Shown in pieces: positions 45,039-61,166 of a DNA stretch of 64,000 nt. The translations under genes were made by a program, and so were the position numbers. The notes under the pieces were generated by a model. It had not been told where the DNA came from and did no database searches. It was given only the letters and a program-made list of their open reading frames with translations. The stretch's first letter is position 1, and each line of letters opens with the position of its first letter. This DNA comes from Cellulomonas triticagri (GTDB lineage Bacteria; Actinomycetota; Actinomycetes; Actinomycetales; Cellulomonadaceae): NCBI RefSeq assembly GCF_003696205.1, contig NZ_RFFI01000004.1, positions 1 through 64,000 on the forward strand, read 5' to 3'.

Positions 45039-45075
45039 GCGCCCACCTTCCCGCGCGAAAACACGGGTAGGCCGG

Positions 45076-45084
45076 TTATCCACA
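45076..45084 (+). promoter_or_regulatory. DnaA-box-like nonamer
   Basis: TTATCCACA, an exact match to the classical DnaA box, between the AbiEi-like start and palindrome copy 2. A single site; chance occurrence is possible. Confidence 0.35.
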
Positions 45085-45110
45085 GGTTGGCTTGCGAGCG
45101 GTCCGCCCCG

Positions 45111-45171
45111 GGTGCACGAGACACGTCGGGGGTGCCCCCAGTGAGGGCACCCCCGACGTGTCTCGTGCACC
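45111..45171. repeat. 27-7-27 palindromic element, copy 2
   Basis: Perfect arms 45111-45137 and 45145-45171 with a 7-nt loop and the same outer GGTGCACGAGACACGTC. It begins 4 nt after the chemoreceptor stop at 45176 in the direction of transcription, fitting a terminator. Confidence 0.9.
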
Positions 45172-45175
45172 TGGG

Positions 45176-46795
45176 TCAGAGGCGGAAGCGGGTGACCTCG
45201 CGCTCCAGGGTGGTCGCCAGGGTGGCCATGGTCTCGGCCTGCTGGCGGGTGGCCTCGCCGCTCGCCGACGTGACCGCGGCCTGGGACTCGACGTCGTCGA
45301 TGCCGCTGGCGATCTGGGTGGCGCCCGCCGCGGTCTGGGCGATGCTGCGGCTGATCTCCGTCGTGGTGGCGTTCTGCTCCTCGACGGCGCTGGCGATCGT
45401 CGCCTGGTAGTCGTTGATGCGGGCGATGACCTCGGCGATCTCCGCGATGGCGCCGGCCGCGTCGGCGGAGTCGCCCTGGATGGCCTGGACACGCGTCGCG
45501 ATGTCCTCGGTGGCCTTCGCGGTCTCCTGCGCGAGCTCCTTGACCTCGCTCGCCACGACGGCGAAGCCCTTGCCGGCCTCACCCGCGCGGGCCGCCTCGA
45601 TGGTGGCGTTCAGGGCCAGCAGGTTGGTCTGCTCGGCGATCGTGGTGATCACCTTGATGACGTTGCCGATCTCCGCGGACGAGTCGCCGAGCTTGCCGAC
45701 GGTCGCGTTGGTGGTCTCGGCGGTGGCGACGGCCTGGTTGGCGACGCGCGCGGCCTCCTGCGCGGACTGCGAGATCTCGCGGATCGCCGCGCCCATCTGC
45801 TCGGCACCCGTGGCGACCGTCAGCACGTTGGCGGACACGTCCTTGGCGGCGACACCCAGCGCGCGGGTCTGGCCGGTGGTGGCCTCGGAGGTCCCGGCGA
45901 TCTCCTCGGCGCGCTCCAGCAGCGCCGCGGAGCCCTGGGACAGCGCGGTCGAGCTCTGCGACAGGGTGGAGACCGTGCCGCGCAGGCTCTCGGCCGCGGC
46001 CTGGGCGGCGCGGCCCATCTGGCCGACCTCGTCGGAGCCCGCGGGGACGAGCCGCTCGGTGAGGTCGCCGTCCGCGAGGGCGACGAGCACGTCCCGGACC
46101 TGGCCGACGCGGCGCGCGGTGGACCGGCCGACCAGCAGCGACGCGACCACCGCGCCCGCGAGGCCGACGACGAGCAGCACGACCACGACGACCTGCGACT
46201 GCTGCGCCTGCGCGTGACCCGCGGCCGAGGCCTCGGTGGTCAGCGTGGTCTCGTACTCGCCGAGCGCGTCGGCCGCCTCGGCGAGCTCGGTCTCGGCGCC
46301 GTCGAACGCCGCGACCAGCGCCGTCGGCGCCGGGGAGGTGTAGCCCGCGGGGGCGGTCTGCCCCAGGACCTCGGTGTTGAACAGGTCCAGGTACGCGGAC
46401 CAGGCGGCGTCGAACCGGTCGACGTTGGCCTGCCACGTCGGGTCGGTGTCCACCACGGCGGCGTACGCCGCGAACGAGTCCGAGACCCCGGCCTCGGCGT
46501 CGAGGGTCTGCTGCAGCGCGGTCTGCGACCCGAAGGTCTCGCCCGGGGTGGTGTACCGGATGGTGCCCTTGTACGTCGCGGCCAGCGACTGCTGGATGCC
46601 GACCAGCGCGTCGAGCCGCGTGACGTTCTCGCTCTGGATCCGCTGCATCTGCTGGTCCAGGGACCCGAGGCGCGCGAGGGCGACCGCACCCGTGGCGACG
46701 GCGACCGCGCCCATGATGGCGACGCACAGCAGGATCTTCGCCGCGATCCCGGAGAACCGGGCTGACGGCGTGGGGGTGGATCGGCCAGCAGGCAC
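45176..46795 (-). CDS. Methyl-accepting chemotaxis protein
   Basis: A 539-residue transmembrane chemoreceptor. TM1 is near residues 19-41 ([20 protein letters not shown]); an extracytoplasmic four-helix-type sensor follows (42-198); TM2 is near 199-222; then a HAMP domain and a signalling domain to the end. The hairpin tip [19 protein letters not shown], near 385-405, binds CheA/CheW. No C-terminal pentapeptide for CheR. GTG 46795 with GAGGAG 6 nt upstream is chosen. Ligand unknown. It implies a motile organism. Confidence 0.93.
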   Translation of the reverse strand: MPAGRSTPTPSARFSGIAAKILLCVAIMGAVAVATGAVALARLGSLDQQMQRIQSENVTRLDALVGIQQSLAATYKGTIRYTTPGETFGSQTALQQTLDAEAGVSDSFAAYAAVVDTDPTWQANVDRFDAAWSAYLDLFNTEVLGQTAPAGYTSPAPTALVAAFDGAETELAEAADALGEYETTLTTEASAAGHAQAQQSQVVVVVLLVVGLAGAVVASLLVGRSTARRVGQVRDVLVALADGDLTERLVPAGSDEVGQMGRAAQAAAESLRGTVSTLSQSSTALSQGSAALLERAEEIAGTSEATTGQTRALGVAAKDVSANVLTVATGAEQMGAAIREISQSAQEAARVANQAVATAETTNATVGKLGDSSAEIGNVIKVITTIAEQTNLLALNATIEAARAGEAGKGFAVVASEVKELAQETAKATEDIATRVQAIQGDSADAAGAIAEIAEVIARINDYQATIASAVEEQNATTTEISRSIAQTAAGATQIASGIDDVESQAAVTSASGEATRQQAETMATLATTLEREVTRFRL

Positions 46796-46945
46796 GGCGG
46801 ACTCCTCGGGACGCAGGTGGGGACGAAGGTCCCATCGTCCGCGCCGGGCGCCGGGTGACCGGTCGTGCCCCAGGTCACAGCCCCGCTGCTCCGACCGGGC
46901 GTCCCCGCTCCCCCGTCCGGGCGACACCCGCCCGGGAACGGCAGA

Positions 46946-46975
46946 AGGGCCCGGGTGCCGAAGCACCCGGGCCCT
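46946..46975 (-). terminator. tuf terminator
   Basis: Perfect 13-bp arms 46946-46958 and 46963-46975; in the mRNA the loop is UUCG, a very stable tetraloop, followed by UUCUG. It starts 34 nt after the tuf stop. Confidence 0.9.
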
Positions 46976-47009
46976 CCCGGTCGATCACGTCGCCCCTGAG
47001 GGGCTCAGA

Positions 47010-48200
<1,191 letters not shown>

Positions 48201-48242
48201 TGGGTCCTCCTCAGGACTCTGGTGTAGAGATTGCCGAACGAT

Positions 48243-48266
48243 GCGGGGGGGCTCATCGCCCCCCGC
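48243..48266 (-). other. Hairpin in the fusA-tuf gap
   Basis: GCGGGGGG (48243-48250) pairs with CCCCCCGC (48259-48266), loop 8 nt, in the 122-bp gap. It may attenuate or process the transcript so that tuf is expressed differently from fusA. Confidence 0.5.
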
Positions 48267-48322
48267 GGACGTGCGGTCCTACGGGTCGGGTTGATTGGTC
48301 GTACTCGGTTCGACCTGTGGGA

Positions 48323-50440
48323 CTACTCGCCCCGGGTCTTCTTGATGATCTCGTCGGCAACATTCCGAGGAACCTCGGCGTAGCTGTCGAACTGCATCGA
48401 GTACACCGCGCGACCCTGGGTCTTCGACCGCAGGTCACCGACGTACCCGAACATCTCGGAGAGAGGAACCTGGGCGCGGATCACCTTCACGCCCGTCGCG
48501 TCCTCCATGGACTGGATCATGCCGCGGCGCGAGTTCACGTCGCCGATGACATCACCCATGTACTCCTCGGGCGTCCGGACCTCGACGGCCATGATCGGCT
48601 CGAGGAGGACGGGGTCCGCCTTGCGGACGGCCTCCTTGAGGATCATGGAACCGGCGATCTTGAACGCCATCTCCGAGGAGTCGACGTCGTGCGCGGCACC
48701 GTCGAGCAGCGTGGCCTTGATCCCGACCAGCGGGAAGCCGGCCAGCACGCCCAGCTGCATCGCGGACTGGATGCCCTGGTCCACGGACGGGATGTACTCG
48801 CGAGGCACGCGACCACCGGTCACGGCGTTCACGAACTCGTACATCGAGCCGTCCTCGGACTCGAGCGGCTCGAAGGTCATCTGGACCTTGGCGAACTGCC
48901 CGGAGCCACCGGTCTGCTTCTTGTGCGTGTAGTCGATCTTCTCCACCGTGCGGCGGATCGTCTCGCGGTACGCCACCTGCGGCTTGCCGACGTTGGCCTC
49001 GACCTTGAACTCGCGACGCATGCGGTCGACGAGGATGTCGAGGTGGAGCTCGCCCATGCCGCCGATGACGGTCTGGCCGGTCTCCTCGTCCAGCTTGACG
49101 CGGAAGGTCGGGTCCTCCTCGGCGAGCTTCTGGATCGCCGTGGAGAGCTTCTCCTGGTCGCCCTTGGTCTTCGGCTCGATCGCCACGTCGATGACGGGCT
49201 CCGGGAAGGTCATGGACTCGAGGACCACCGGCGCGTCGAGGGCGCAGAGGGTGTCACCGGTGGTGACGTCCTTCAGGCCGATGAACGCGTAGATGTGGCC
49301 GGCGGTGGCCTCGTCGACCGGGTTCTCCTTGTTGGCGTGCATCTGGAAGATCTTCCCGATGCGCTCCTTCTTGCCCTTGGTCGAGTTCATGACCTGGGCG
49401 CCCTGCACGACCTTGCCCGAGTAGACCCGGATGAAGGTGAGCTTGCCGAAGAACGGGTGCGCGGCGATCTTGAACGCCAGGGCCGAGAACGGCTCGTTGG
49501 CGTCCGGGTGACGCTCGATGACCTTCTCCTCGTCCTTGACGTCGTGGCCCTGGATGGCCGGGACGTCGAGGGGCGACGGGAGGTAGTCGACGACGGCGTC
49601 GAGCATGGGCTGGACGCCCTTGTTCTTGAACGCCGAGCCGCACAGGACCGGGAAGGCCTCGCCGGAGATGGTGAGCTTGCGGATGCCGGCCTTGATCTCG
49701 GCGACCGTGAGCTCCTCACCGCCGAGGAACTTCTCGAGGAGGGCGTCGTCGGTCTCGGCGACGGCCTCGAGCAGCTCGCTGCGGAACTGCTCGACGCGGT
49801 CCTGGAGGTCCGCGGGGATCTCCTCGACCTCGTACTTGGCGCCCATCTCGGTCTCGCCGCGCCACACGAGCGCGCGCATCTCAACCAGGTCCACGACGCC
49901 GATGAAGTCGTTCTCGGCACCGATCGGCAGCTGGATGACCAGCGGCTTGGCCTTGAGGCGGTTCACGATGGTGTCGACCGTGAAGTAGAAGTCCGCGCCC
50001 AGCTTGTCCATCTTGTTGACGAAGCAGATGCGGGGGACCTCGTACTTGTCGGCCTGGCGCCAGACGGTCTCCGACTGGGGCTCCACGCCCTCCTTGCCGT
50101 CGAACACCGCGACCGCGCCGTCGAGGACGCGGAGCGAGCGCTCCACCTCGACCGTGAAGTCGACGTGACCGGGCGTGTCGATGACGTTGATCTGCGTCTC
50201 GTTCGACTTGCCCTTGTTCCAGAAGGCGGTCACAGCAGCGGACGTGATCGTGATGCCACGCTCCTGCTCCTGCTCCATCCAGTCCGTCGTCGAGGCGCCG
50301 TCGTGGGTCTCGCCGATCTTGTAGTTGACGCCCGTGTAGTACAGGATCCGCTCGGTCGTCGTGGTCTTGCCGGCATCGATGTGCGCCATGATGCCGATGT
50401 TGCGGACCTTGTTCAGGTCCGTCAGCACGTCCAGTGCCAC
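48323..50440 (-). CDS. fusA: Elongation factor G
   Basis: A 705-residue translocase with GTPase motifs [19 protein letters not shown] (17-35), DTPGHVDF and [10 protein letters not shown], then domains II-V including [18 protein letters not shown] start 42 bp after rpsG. Of typical length; no internal break. Confidence 0.98.
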   Translation of the reverse strand: MALDVLTDLNKVRNIGIMAHIDAGKTTTTERILYYTGVNYKIGETHDGASTTDWMEQEQERGITITSAAVTAFWNKGKSNETQINVIDTPGHVDFTVEVERSLRVLDGAVAVFDGKEGVEPQSETVWRQADKYEVPRICFVNKMDKLGADFYFTVDTIVNRLKAKPLVIQLPIGAENDFIGVVDLVEMRALVWRGETEMGAKYEVEEIPADLQDRVEQFRSELLEAVAETDDALLEKFLGGEELTVAEIKAGIRKLTISGEAFPVLCGSAFKNKGVQPMLDAVVDYLPSPLDVPAIQGHDVKDEEKVIERHPDANEPFSALAFKIAAHPFFGKLTFIRVYSGKVVQGAQVMNSTKGKKERIGKIFQMHANKENPVDEATAGHIYAFIGLKDVTTGDTLCALDAPVVLESMTFPEPVIDVAIEPKTKGDQEKLSTAIQKLAEEDPTFRVKLDEETGQTVIGGMGELHLDILVDRMRREFKVEANVGKPQVAYRETIRRTVEKIDYTHKKQTGGSGQFAKVQMTFEPLESEDGSMYEFVNAVTGGRVPREYIPSVDQGIQSAMQLGVLAGFPLVGIKATLLDGAAHDVDSSEMAFKIAGSMILKEAVRKADPVLLEPIMAVEVRTPEEYMGDVIGDVNSRRGMIQSMEDATGVKVIRAQVPLSEMFGYVGDLRSKTQGRAVYSMQFDSYAEVPRNVADEIIKKTRGE

Positions 50441-50482
50441 AGGTTCAGCCCCTCGGTAGTGGGGTCCGCCCTACTGCTGGGA

Positions 50483-50953
50483 TTACCAGCGGTAGTGGGC
50501 GAACGCCTTGTTGGACTCGGCCATCTTGTGCATGTCCTCGCGACGCTTCACCGCGGCGCCGAGGCCGTTGGACGCGTCGAGGATCTCGTTCATCAGACGC
50601 TCGGTCATCGTCTTCTCGCGACGGGCGCGGGAGTAGTCGGTGAGCCAGCGCAGCGCGAGGGTGGTCTGGCGGACGGGGCGGACCTCGACCGGGACCTGGT
50701 AGGTCGCGCCACCGACACGACGCGAGCGGACCTCGAGCGACGGGCGGACGTTGTCCAGCGCGCGCTTGAGGACGACGACGGGGTCGCCCTGGGTCTTCTC
50801 GCGGACGCCCTCGAGGGCGCCGTAGACGATGGCCTCGGCGACGGACTTCTTGCCGTCGAGGAGGACCTTGTTGATGAGCTGCGTGACGACCGGCGAGCCG
50901 TAGACGGGGTCGACGATCAGCGGACGGCGGGGGGCGGGACCCTTACGAGGCAT
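50483..50953 (-). CDS. rpsG: 30S ribosomal protein S7
   Basis: A 156-residue S7 that nucleates 30S head assembly. [40 protein letters not shown] and a C-terminal [20 protein letters not shown] are standard. It starts 4 bp after rpsL. Confidence 0.98.
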   Translation of the reverse strand: MPRKGPAPRRPLIVDPVYGSPVVTQLINKVLLDGKKSVAEAIVYGALEGVREKTQGDPVVVLKRALDNVRPSLEVRSRRVGGATYQVPVEVRPVRQTTLALRWLTDYSRARREKTMTERLMNEILDASNGLGAAVKRREDMHKMAESNKAFAHYRW

Positions 50954-50957
50954 CGGT

Positions 50958-51326
50958 TCAGCCCTTCTTCGCGCCGTAGCGGCTGCGCGCCTGCTTACGG
51001 TTCTTCACGCCCTGGGTGTCCAGCGCGCCACGGATGATCTTGTACCGCACACCGGGGAGGTCCTTCACACGACCGCCGCGGACGAGCACGATGGAGTGCT
51101 CCTGCAGGTTGTGGCCCTCACCGGGGATGTAGGCCGTGACCTCGATGCCCGAGGAGAGCTTGACGCGCGCGACCTTCCGGAGAGCCGAGTTCGGCTTCTT
51201 CGGGGTGGTCGTGTACACGCGGGTGCAGACGCCGCGGCGCTGCGGGCTGCCCTGCAGCGCAGGGGTCTTCGACTTGTTCGTCTTCGGCGTCCGGCCCTTG
51301 CGGACCAGCTGCTGGATCGTAGGCAC
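50958..51326 (-). CDS. rpsL: 30S ribosomal protein S12
   Basis: A 122-residue decoding-centre protein: [40 protein letters not shown] and [20 protein letters not shown]. The lysines in KKPNS and RVKDLP that change in streptomycin-resistant strains are wild type. GTG 51326 is chosen by homology over the extended reading to 51374. First gene of the str operon. Confidence 0.98.
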   Translation of the reverse strand: MPTIQQLVRKGRTPKTNKSKTPALQGSPQRRGVCTRVYTTTPKKPNSALRKVARVKLSSGIEVTAYIPGEGHNLQEHSIVLVRGGRVKDLPGVRYKIIRGALDTQGVKNRKQARSRYGAKKG

Positions 51327-51594
51327 TACGTCTCCGTCGCTAGGTGAACTCTGGTCTGACCGGCTCCCCGTCACCCTGGACGGCCGGCGTGGCCCGGATC
51401 GTCGCCCGTCGTGCGACTACCCCGGAGGGGTCTTGCGTCCCGAACCGACCCCCGCACCCGGGCGTGTCGTCCCCCTCCTGCTCCGCACACCGGCCCCCGG
51501 TCTCCCGGGGTCTGAGGTGCGGTCTGGGGTTCGCCAGCCTGCGCCCGACCATGTCGAGCGCGCGCGAGGGCCCGACGGCGCGGGCACGGTGTCC
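51327..51594 (-). promoter_or_regulatory. str operon mRNA leader
   Basis: About 260 nt between the predicted transcript start and rpsL, with no convincing gene. It contains a hairpin CCCCGG (51495-51500) / CCGGGG (51505-51510) with a 4-nt loop. The length suggests post-transcriptional control. Confidence 0.45.
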
Positions 51595-51595
51595 C

Positions 51596-51624
51596 ACGTT
51601 ACCGGTGCGTCCGCGCACCGTCAA
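51596..51624 (-). promoter_or_regulatory. rpsL-rpsG-fusA-tuf promoter
   Basis: Minus strand -35 TTGACG (51619-51624), a 17-bp spacer and -10 TAACGT (51596-51601). The spacer holds a small palindrome GTGCG/CGCAC. The best promoter match in this part of the window. Confidence 0.75.
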
Positions 51625-51738
51625 AGCAACTGGGTGGCGGGCCGGGAGGTGGGCTCGTGGGGGTCAACACCCGGCAGGGCCGCGGTGTTCCCGGGGTCGT
51701 GCGCGGTTCACCACCGGTTCACGTCCCCCACGCCCGAG

Positions 51739-51769
51739 GGGGCCCGCCGCGACCAGCGCGGCGGACCCC
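51739..51769 (-). terminator. rpoC terminator
   Basis: 13-bp arms 51739-51751 and 51757-51769, loop 5 nt, with one G-U pair in minus-strand RNA. It starts 25 nt after the rpoC stop and ahead of the str promoter. Confidence 0.8.
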
Positions 51770-51794
51770 TTCGGGTCGGATCAGGAGCTCGAGA

Positions 51795-55664
<3,870 letters not shown>

Positions 55665-55744
55665 GGGGTCCTACTTCCTTCGCTTGCCGGGTCGCGCGGG
55701 GCGCTGACCGGCGGAATGGAGTTGCTGCAAGGGGTGCGGGCGGC

Positions 55745-55770
55745 CCGCCGGCCCCCTGGGGGGCCGGCGG
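55745..55770 (-). other. Hairpin in the rpoB-rpoC gap
   Basis: Perfect 12-bp arms 55745-55756 and 55759-55770, directly after the rpoB stop at 55781. Unusual inside the rpoBC pair; may be a processing or attenuation site. Confidence 0.55.
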
Positions 55771-55780
55771 ACGCTCGGCG

Positions 55781-59287
<3,507 letters not shown>

Positions 59288-59363
59288 GAGGGGTCCTTCC
59301 CAGCAGATCGAGTTCCCTGCAGCGGGCCCGGCGGTTCGCGACCCCCCGGCCTCGGACCCCCGT

Positions 59364-59382
59364 GCATCGCGTACTACGATGC
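59364..59382 (-). other. Leader hairpin upstream of rpoB
   Basis: GCATCG (59364-59369) and CGATGC (59377-59382) with a 7-nt loop, about 77 nt before the TTG start and inside the predicted rpoB leader. Confidence 0.4.
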
Positions 59383-59433
59383 CGGTGGGCGCGGGTTATA
59401 CGGGGTCGCGGGCACAGGCCAGCGCAAAGCGCT

Positions 59434-59462
59434 AGCGTAGTCCAGGACTGGCCGGAAGTCCA
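59434..59462 (-). promoter_or_regulatory. rpoBC promoter
   Basis: Minus strand -35 TGGACT (59457-59462), a 17-bp spacer and -10 TACGCT (59434-59439). It predicts a leader of about 140 nt. It lies downstream of the three hairpins after rplL. Confidence 0.6.
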
Positions 59463-59555
59463 GCGGGCGTGCTATGGCGCACGCCGCACCCGCTGCGCCG
59501 CCCGCCGCCCCCTCCCCCGCGCGCACTCCTGCGCGGCGCCGACCCCCGCGCCGAG

Positions 59556-59616
59556 GGTGCACGAGACACGTCCGGAGTGCCCGCAGCGGGGGCACCCCGG
59601 ACGTGTCTCGTGCACC
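59556..59616. repeat. 27-7-27 palindromic element, copy 3
   Basis: Arms 59556-59582 and 59590-59616 with a 7-nt loop and the shared outer GGTGCACGAGACACGTC. One position is an A-C mismatch on the plus strand but becomes G-U in minus-strand RNA, so folding is preserved only for transcripts coming from rplL. Confidence 0.88.
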
Positions 59617-59635
59617 TACGCGAGCCGGGCACAGC

Positions 59636-59669
59636 GCAGGCCCGCACCCCCGAGGGGGTGCGGGCCTGC
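59636..59669 (-). terminator. Hairpin 2 after rplL
   Basis: Perfect 16-bp arms 59636-59651 and 59654-59669 with only GA between them, 52 nt after the rplL stop. Confidence 0.75.
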
Positions 59670-59681
59670 GCTTGAGGCGTC

Positions 59682-59714
59682 CCGGGTCTCAGCGCGCTAG
59701 TGCGCTGAGCCCGG
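59682..59714 (-). terminator. Hairpin 1 after rplL
   Basis: CTCAGCGC (59688-59695) pairs with GCGCTGAG (59702-59709), extended by CCGGG (59682-59686) with CCCGG (59710-59714) past one bulged base. It begins 6 nt after the rplL stop. Confidence 0.65.
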
Positions 59715-59720
59715 AGCGGG

Positions 59721-60113
59721 TCACTTGAGGGTGACGGTGGCGCCGGCGCCCTCGAGGGCGGCCTTCGCCTTGTCCGCGGCGTCCTTCGCGACGTTCTCGA
59801 GGACGGGCTTCGGGGCGCCGTCGACGAGGTCCTTGGCCTCCTTCAGGCCGAGGGAGGTCAGGGCGCGCACCTCCTTGATGACCTGGATCTTCTTGTCACC
59901 AGCGGCCTCGAGGATGACGTCGAACTCCGACTTCTCCTCCTCGGCGGCACCGGCGTCACCGGCACCGCCGGCGGGGGCGGCGACGGCCACGGCGGCCGGG
60001 GCCGCGGCGGTGACCTCGAAGACGTCCTCGAACGCCTTCACGAACTCGGAGAGCTCGATGAGGGTGAGGCCCTTGAACTGCTCGATGAGCTCGTCGGTGG
60101 TGAGCTTCGCCAT
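59721..60113 (-). CDS. rplL: 50S ribosomal protein L7/L12
   Basis: A 130-residue stalk protein that recruits GTPase factors: N-terminal dimerisation [20 protein letters not shown], an Ala/Gly hinge near residues 37-57, and the C-terminal domain with [20 protein letters not shown]. The ATG at 60113 is by homology; an upstream in-frame reading is leader. Confidence 0.98.
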   Translation of the reverse strand: MAKLTTDELIEQFKGLTLIELSEFVKAFEDVFEVTAAAPAAVAVAAPAGGAGDAGAAEEEKSEFDVILEAAGDKKIQVIKEVRALTSLGLKEAKDLVDGAPKPVLENVAKDAADKAKAALEGAGATVTLK

Positions 60114-60194
60114 GATGGCGGTTCCTTCCGTTCGGTCCGCGCCGGTCACGTCGACCAGGCGGGGCAGTGTGGGGAGCGCTGGAGCCGGGGTGGC

Positions 60195-60725
60195 TCAGGC
60201 AGCGGTGTCGGCAGTCTCCTGCTTGGCCCGCAGGGCCTCGACGGTGCGCACAGCCTGAGAGGCGGGCGCGGTGAAGAGGTAAGCCGCCTGGAACAGCTTG
60301 GCCTTCATCGCACCGGCCGCCTTGGCCAGCAGGACCTCGCGGGACTCGAGGTCCGCGAGCTTGGTGACCTCCGCAGCGGTCAGGGCGCGCCCGTCGAGGA
60401 CACCACCCTTGATGACCAGTGCGGGGTTCGCCTTGGCGAAGTCACGCAGACCCTTGGCCGCCTCGACCGGGTCACCGGTGACGAAGGCGATCGCGGACGG
60501 GCCCTTGAGCTCGTCGGAGATCCCCTCGATCCCGGCTTCCTTGGCCGCGATGGCGGTCAGCGTGTTCTTCACCACGGCGTAGTTCGCGTTGCCGCTGAGC
60601 GACCGACGCAGCGTCTTGAGCTGCGCGACGGTGAGCCCGCGGTACTCGGTCAGCACGGCCGCGTTCGACTCGCGGAACTGGTCCGCGAGCTCTGCGACAG
60701 CGGCTGCCTTGTCCGGCCTCGCCAT
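60195..60725 (-). CDS. rplJ: 50S ribosomal protein L10
   Basis: A 176-residue stalk base: [38 protein letters not shown] and [27 protein letters not shown] precedes the ATG. It is followed 81 bp later by rplL. The usual upstream genes rplK-rplA are not here; a FAD/Fe-S oxidase gene occupies that side. Confidence 0.98.
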   Translation of the reverse strand: MARPDKAAAVAELADQFRESNAAVLTEYRGLTVAQLKTLRRSLSGNANYAVVKNTLTAIAAKEAGIEGISDELKGPSAIAFVTGDPVEAAKGLRDFAKANPALVIKGGVLDGRALTAAEVTKLADLESREVLLAKAAGAMKAKLFQAAYLFTAPASQAVRTVEALRAKQETADTAA

Positions 60726-60956
60726 GGCAATCCTTCCGAATGGTGGTGCCGCCGGTCGTCGTCCTCGACCCCGAACACGAGAAGAGCCCCGGCGCCGGCG
60801 CCGGGGCTCGCGGGACGCACGCTGTCGCGTGCCACCATCGAACTTCGTCACCTGCGCGGGTCTCCGCCGGAGCGGGACTTCGGGCGGCCCCTGGACGCGC
60901 CCCGCGGAGGCGGGACGAGCACGGGAGCCGACGACCTGCGGTCTTGGGCAGCGACC
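60726..60956 (-). promoter_or_regulatory. rplJ leader (L10 leader-like)
   Basis: About 225 nt of leader. It contains a perfect 24-bp palindrome (AGCCCCGGCGCC at 60785-60796 with its complement at 60797-60808) followed in the RNA by CUCUUCUCG, like an attenuator. Autogenous control by L10/L12 is known for this operon in other bacteria; here it is inferred. Confidence 0.5.
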
Positions 60957-60986
60957 AGACTACGGCACGGTCGCCACGATCCCCAA
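60957..60986 (-). promoter_or_regulatory. rplJ-rplL promoter
   Basis: Minus strand -35 TTGGGG (60981-60986), an 18-bp spacer and -10 TAGTCT (60957-60962). Confidence 0.55.
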
Positions 60987-61038
60987 ATCCGCCCGGGCCC
61001 CGGCGCATGCCCGGCATCCGGGGGCCGCGCCGGAGGCC

Positions 61039-61105
61039 GAGGTCGTCACACGCGGACGAGGCCGTCACATCGGATGTGACGACCTCGTCGACGAGTGACG
61101 ACCTC
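61039..61105. repeat. Symmetric four-half-site palindrome
   Basis: Half-sites GAGGTCGTCAC (61039-61049), GAGGCCGTCAC (61058-61068), GTGACGACCTC (61076-61086) and GTGACGACCTC (61095-61105) are symmetric about 61072. Each arm has two copies 19 bp apart. It lies between the oxidoreductase stop and the rplJ promoter; either a terminator or a tandem operator. Confidence 0.6.
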
Positions 61106-61160
61106 GCCGCACGGGCCGACGCACCGCCGCCCGGGCCGTCGCACCGCCGCACGTGCGCAC
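61105..61160. repeat. Tandem 20-bp repeat after the oxidoreductase gene
   Basis: Two 20-bp units beginning CGCCGC and ending CGCAC (61105-61124 and 61125-61144), 18 of 20 identical, plus a partial third (61145-61160). Directly downstream of the oxidoreductase stop. Confidence 0.55.
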
Positions 61161-61166
61161 CGCGTC

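Noticed and set aside
44121-45170. Longer start (45170) for the AbiEi-like protein
   Set aside because: The extension would translate palindrome copy 2; GTG 45038 has a ribosome binding site and starts at the recognisable domain.
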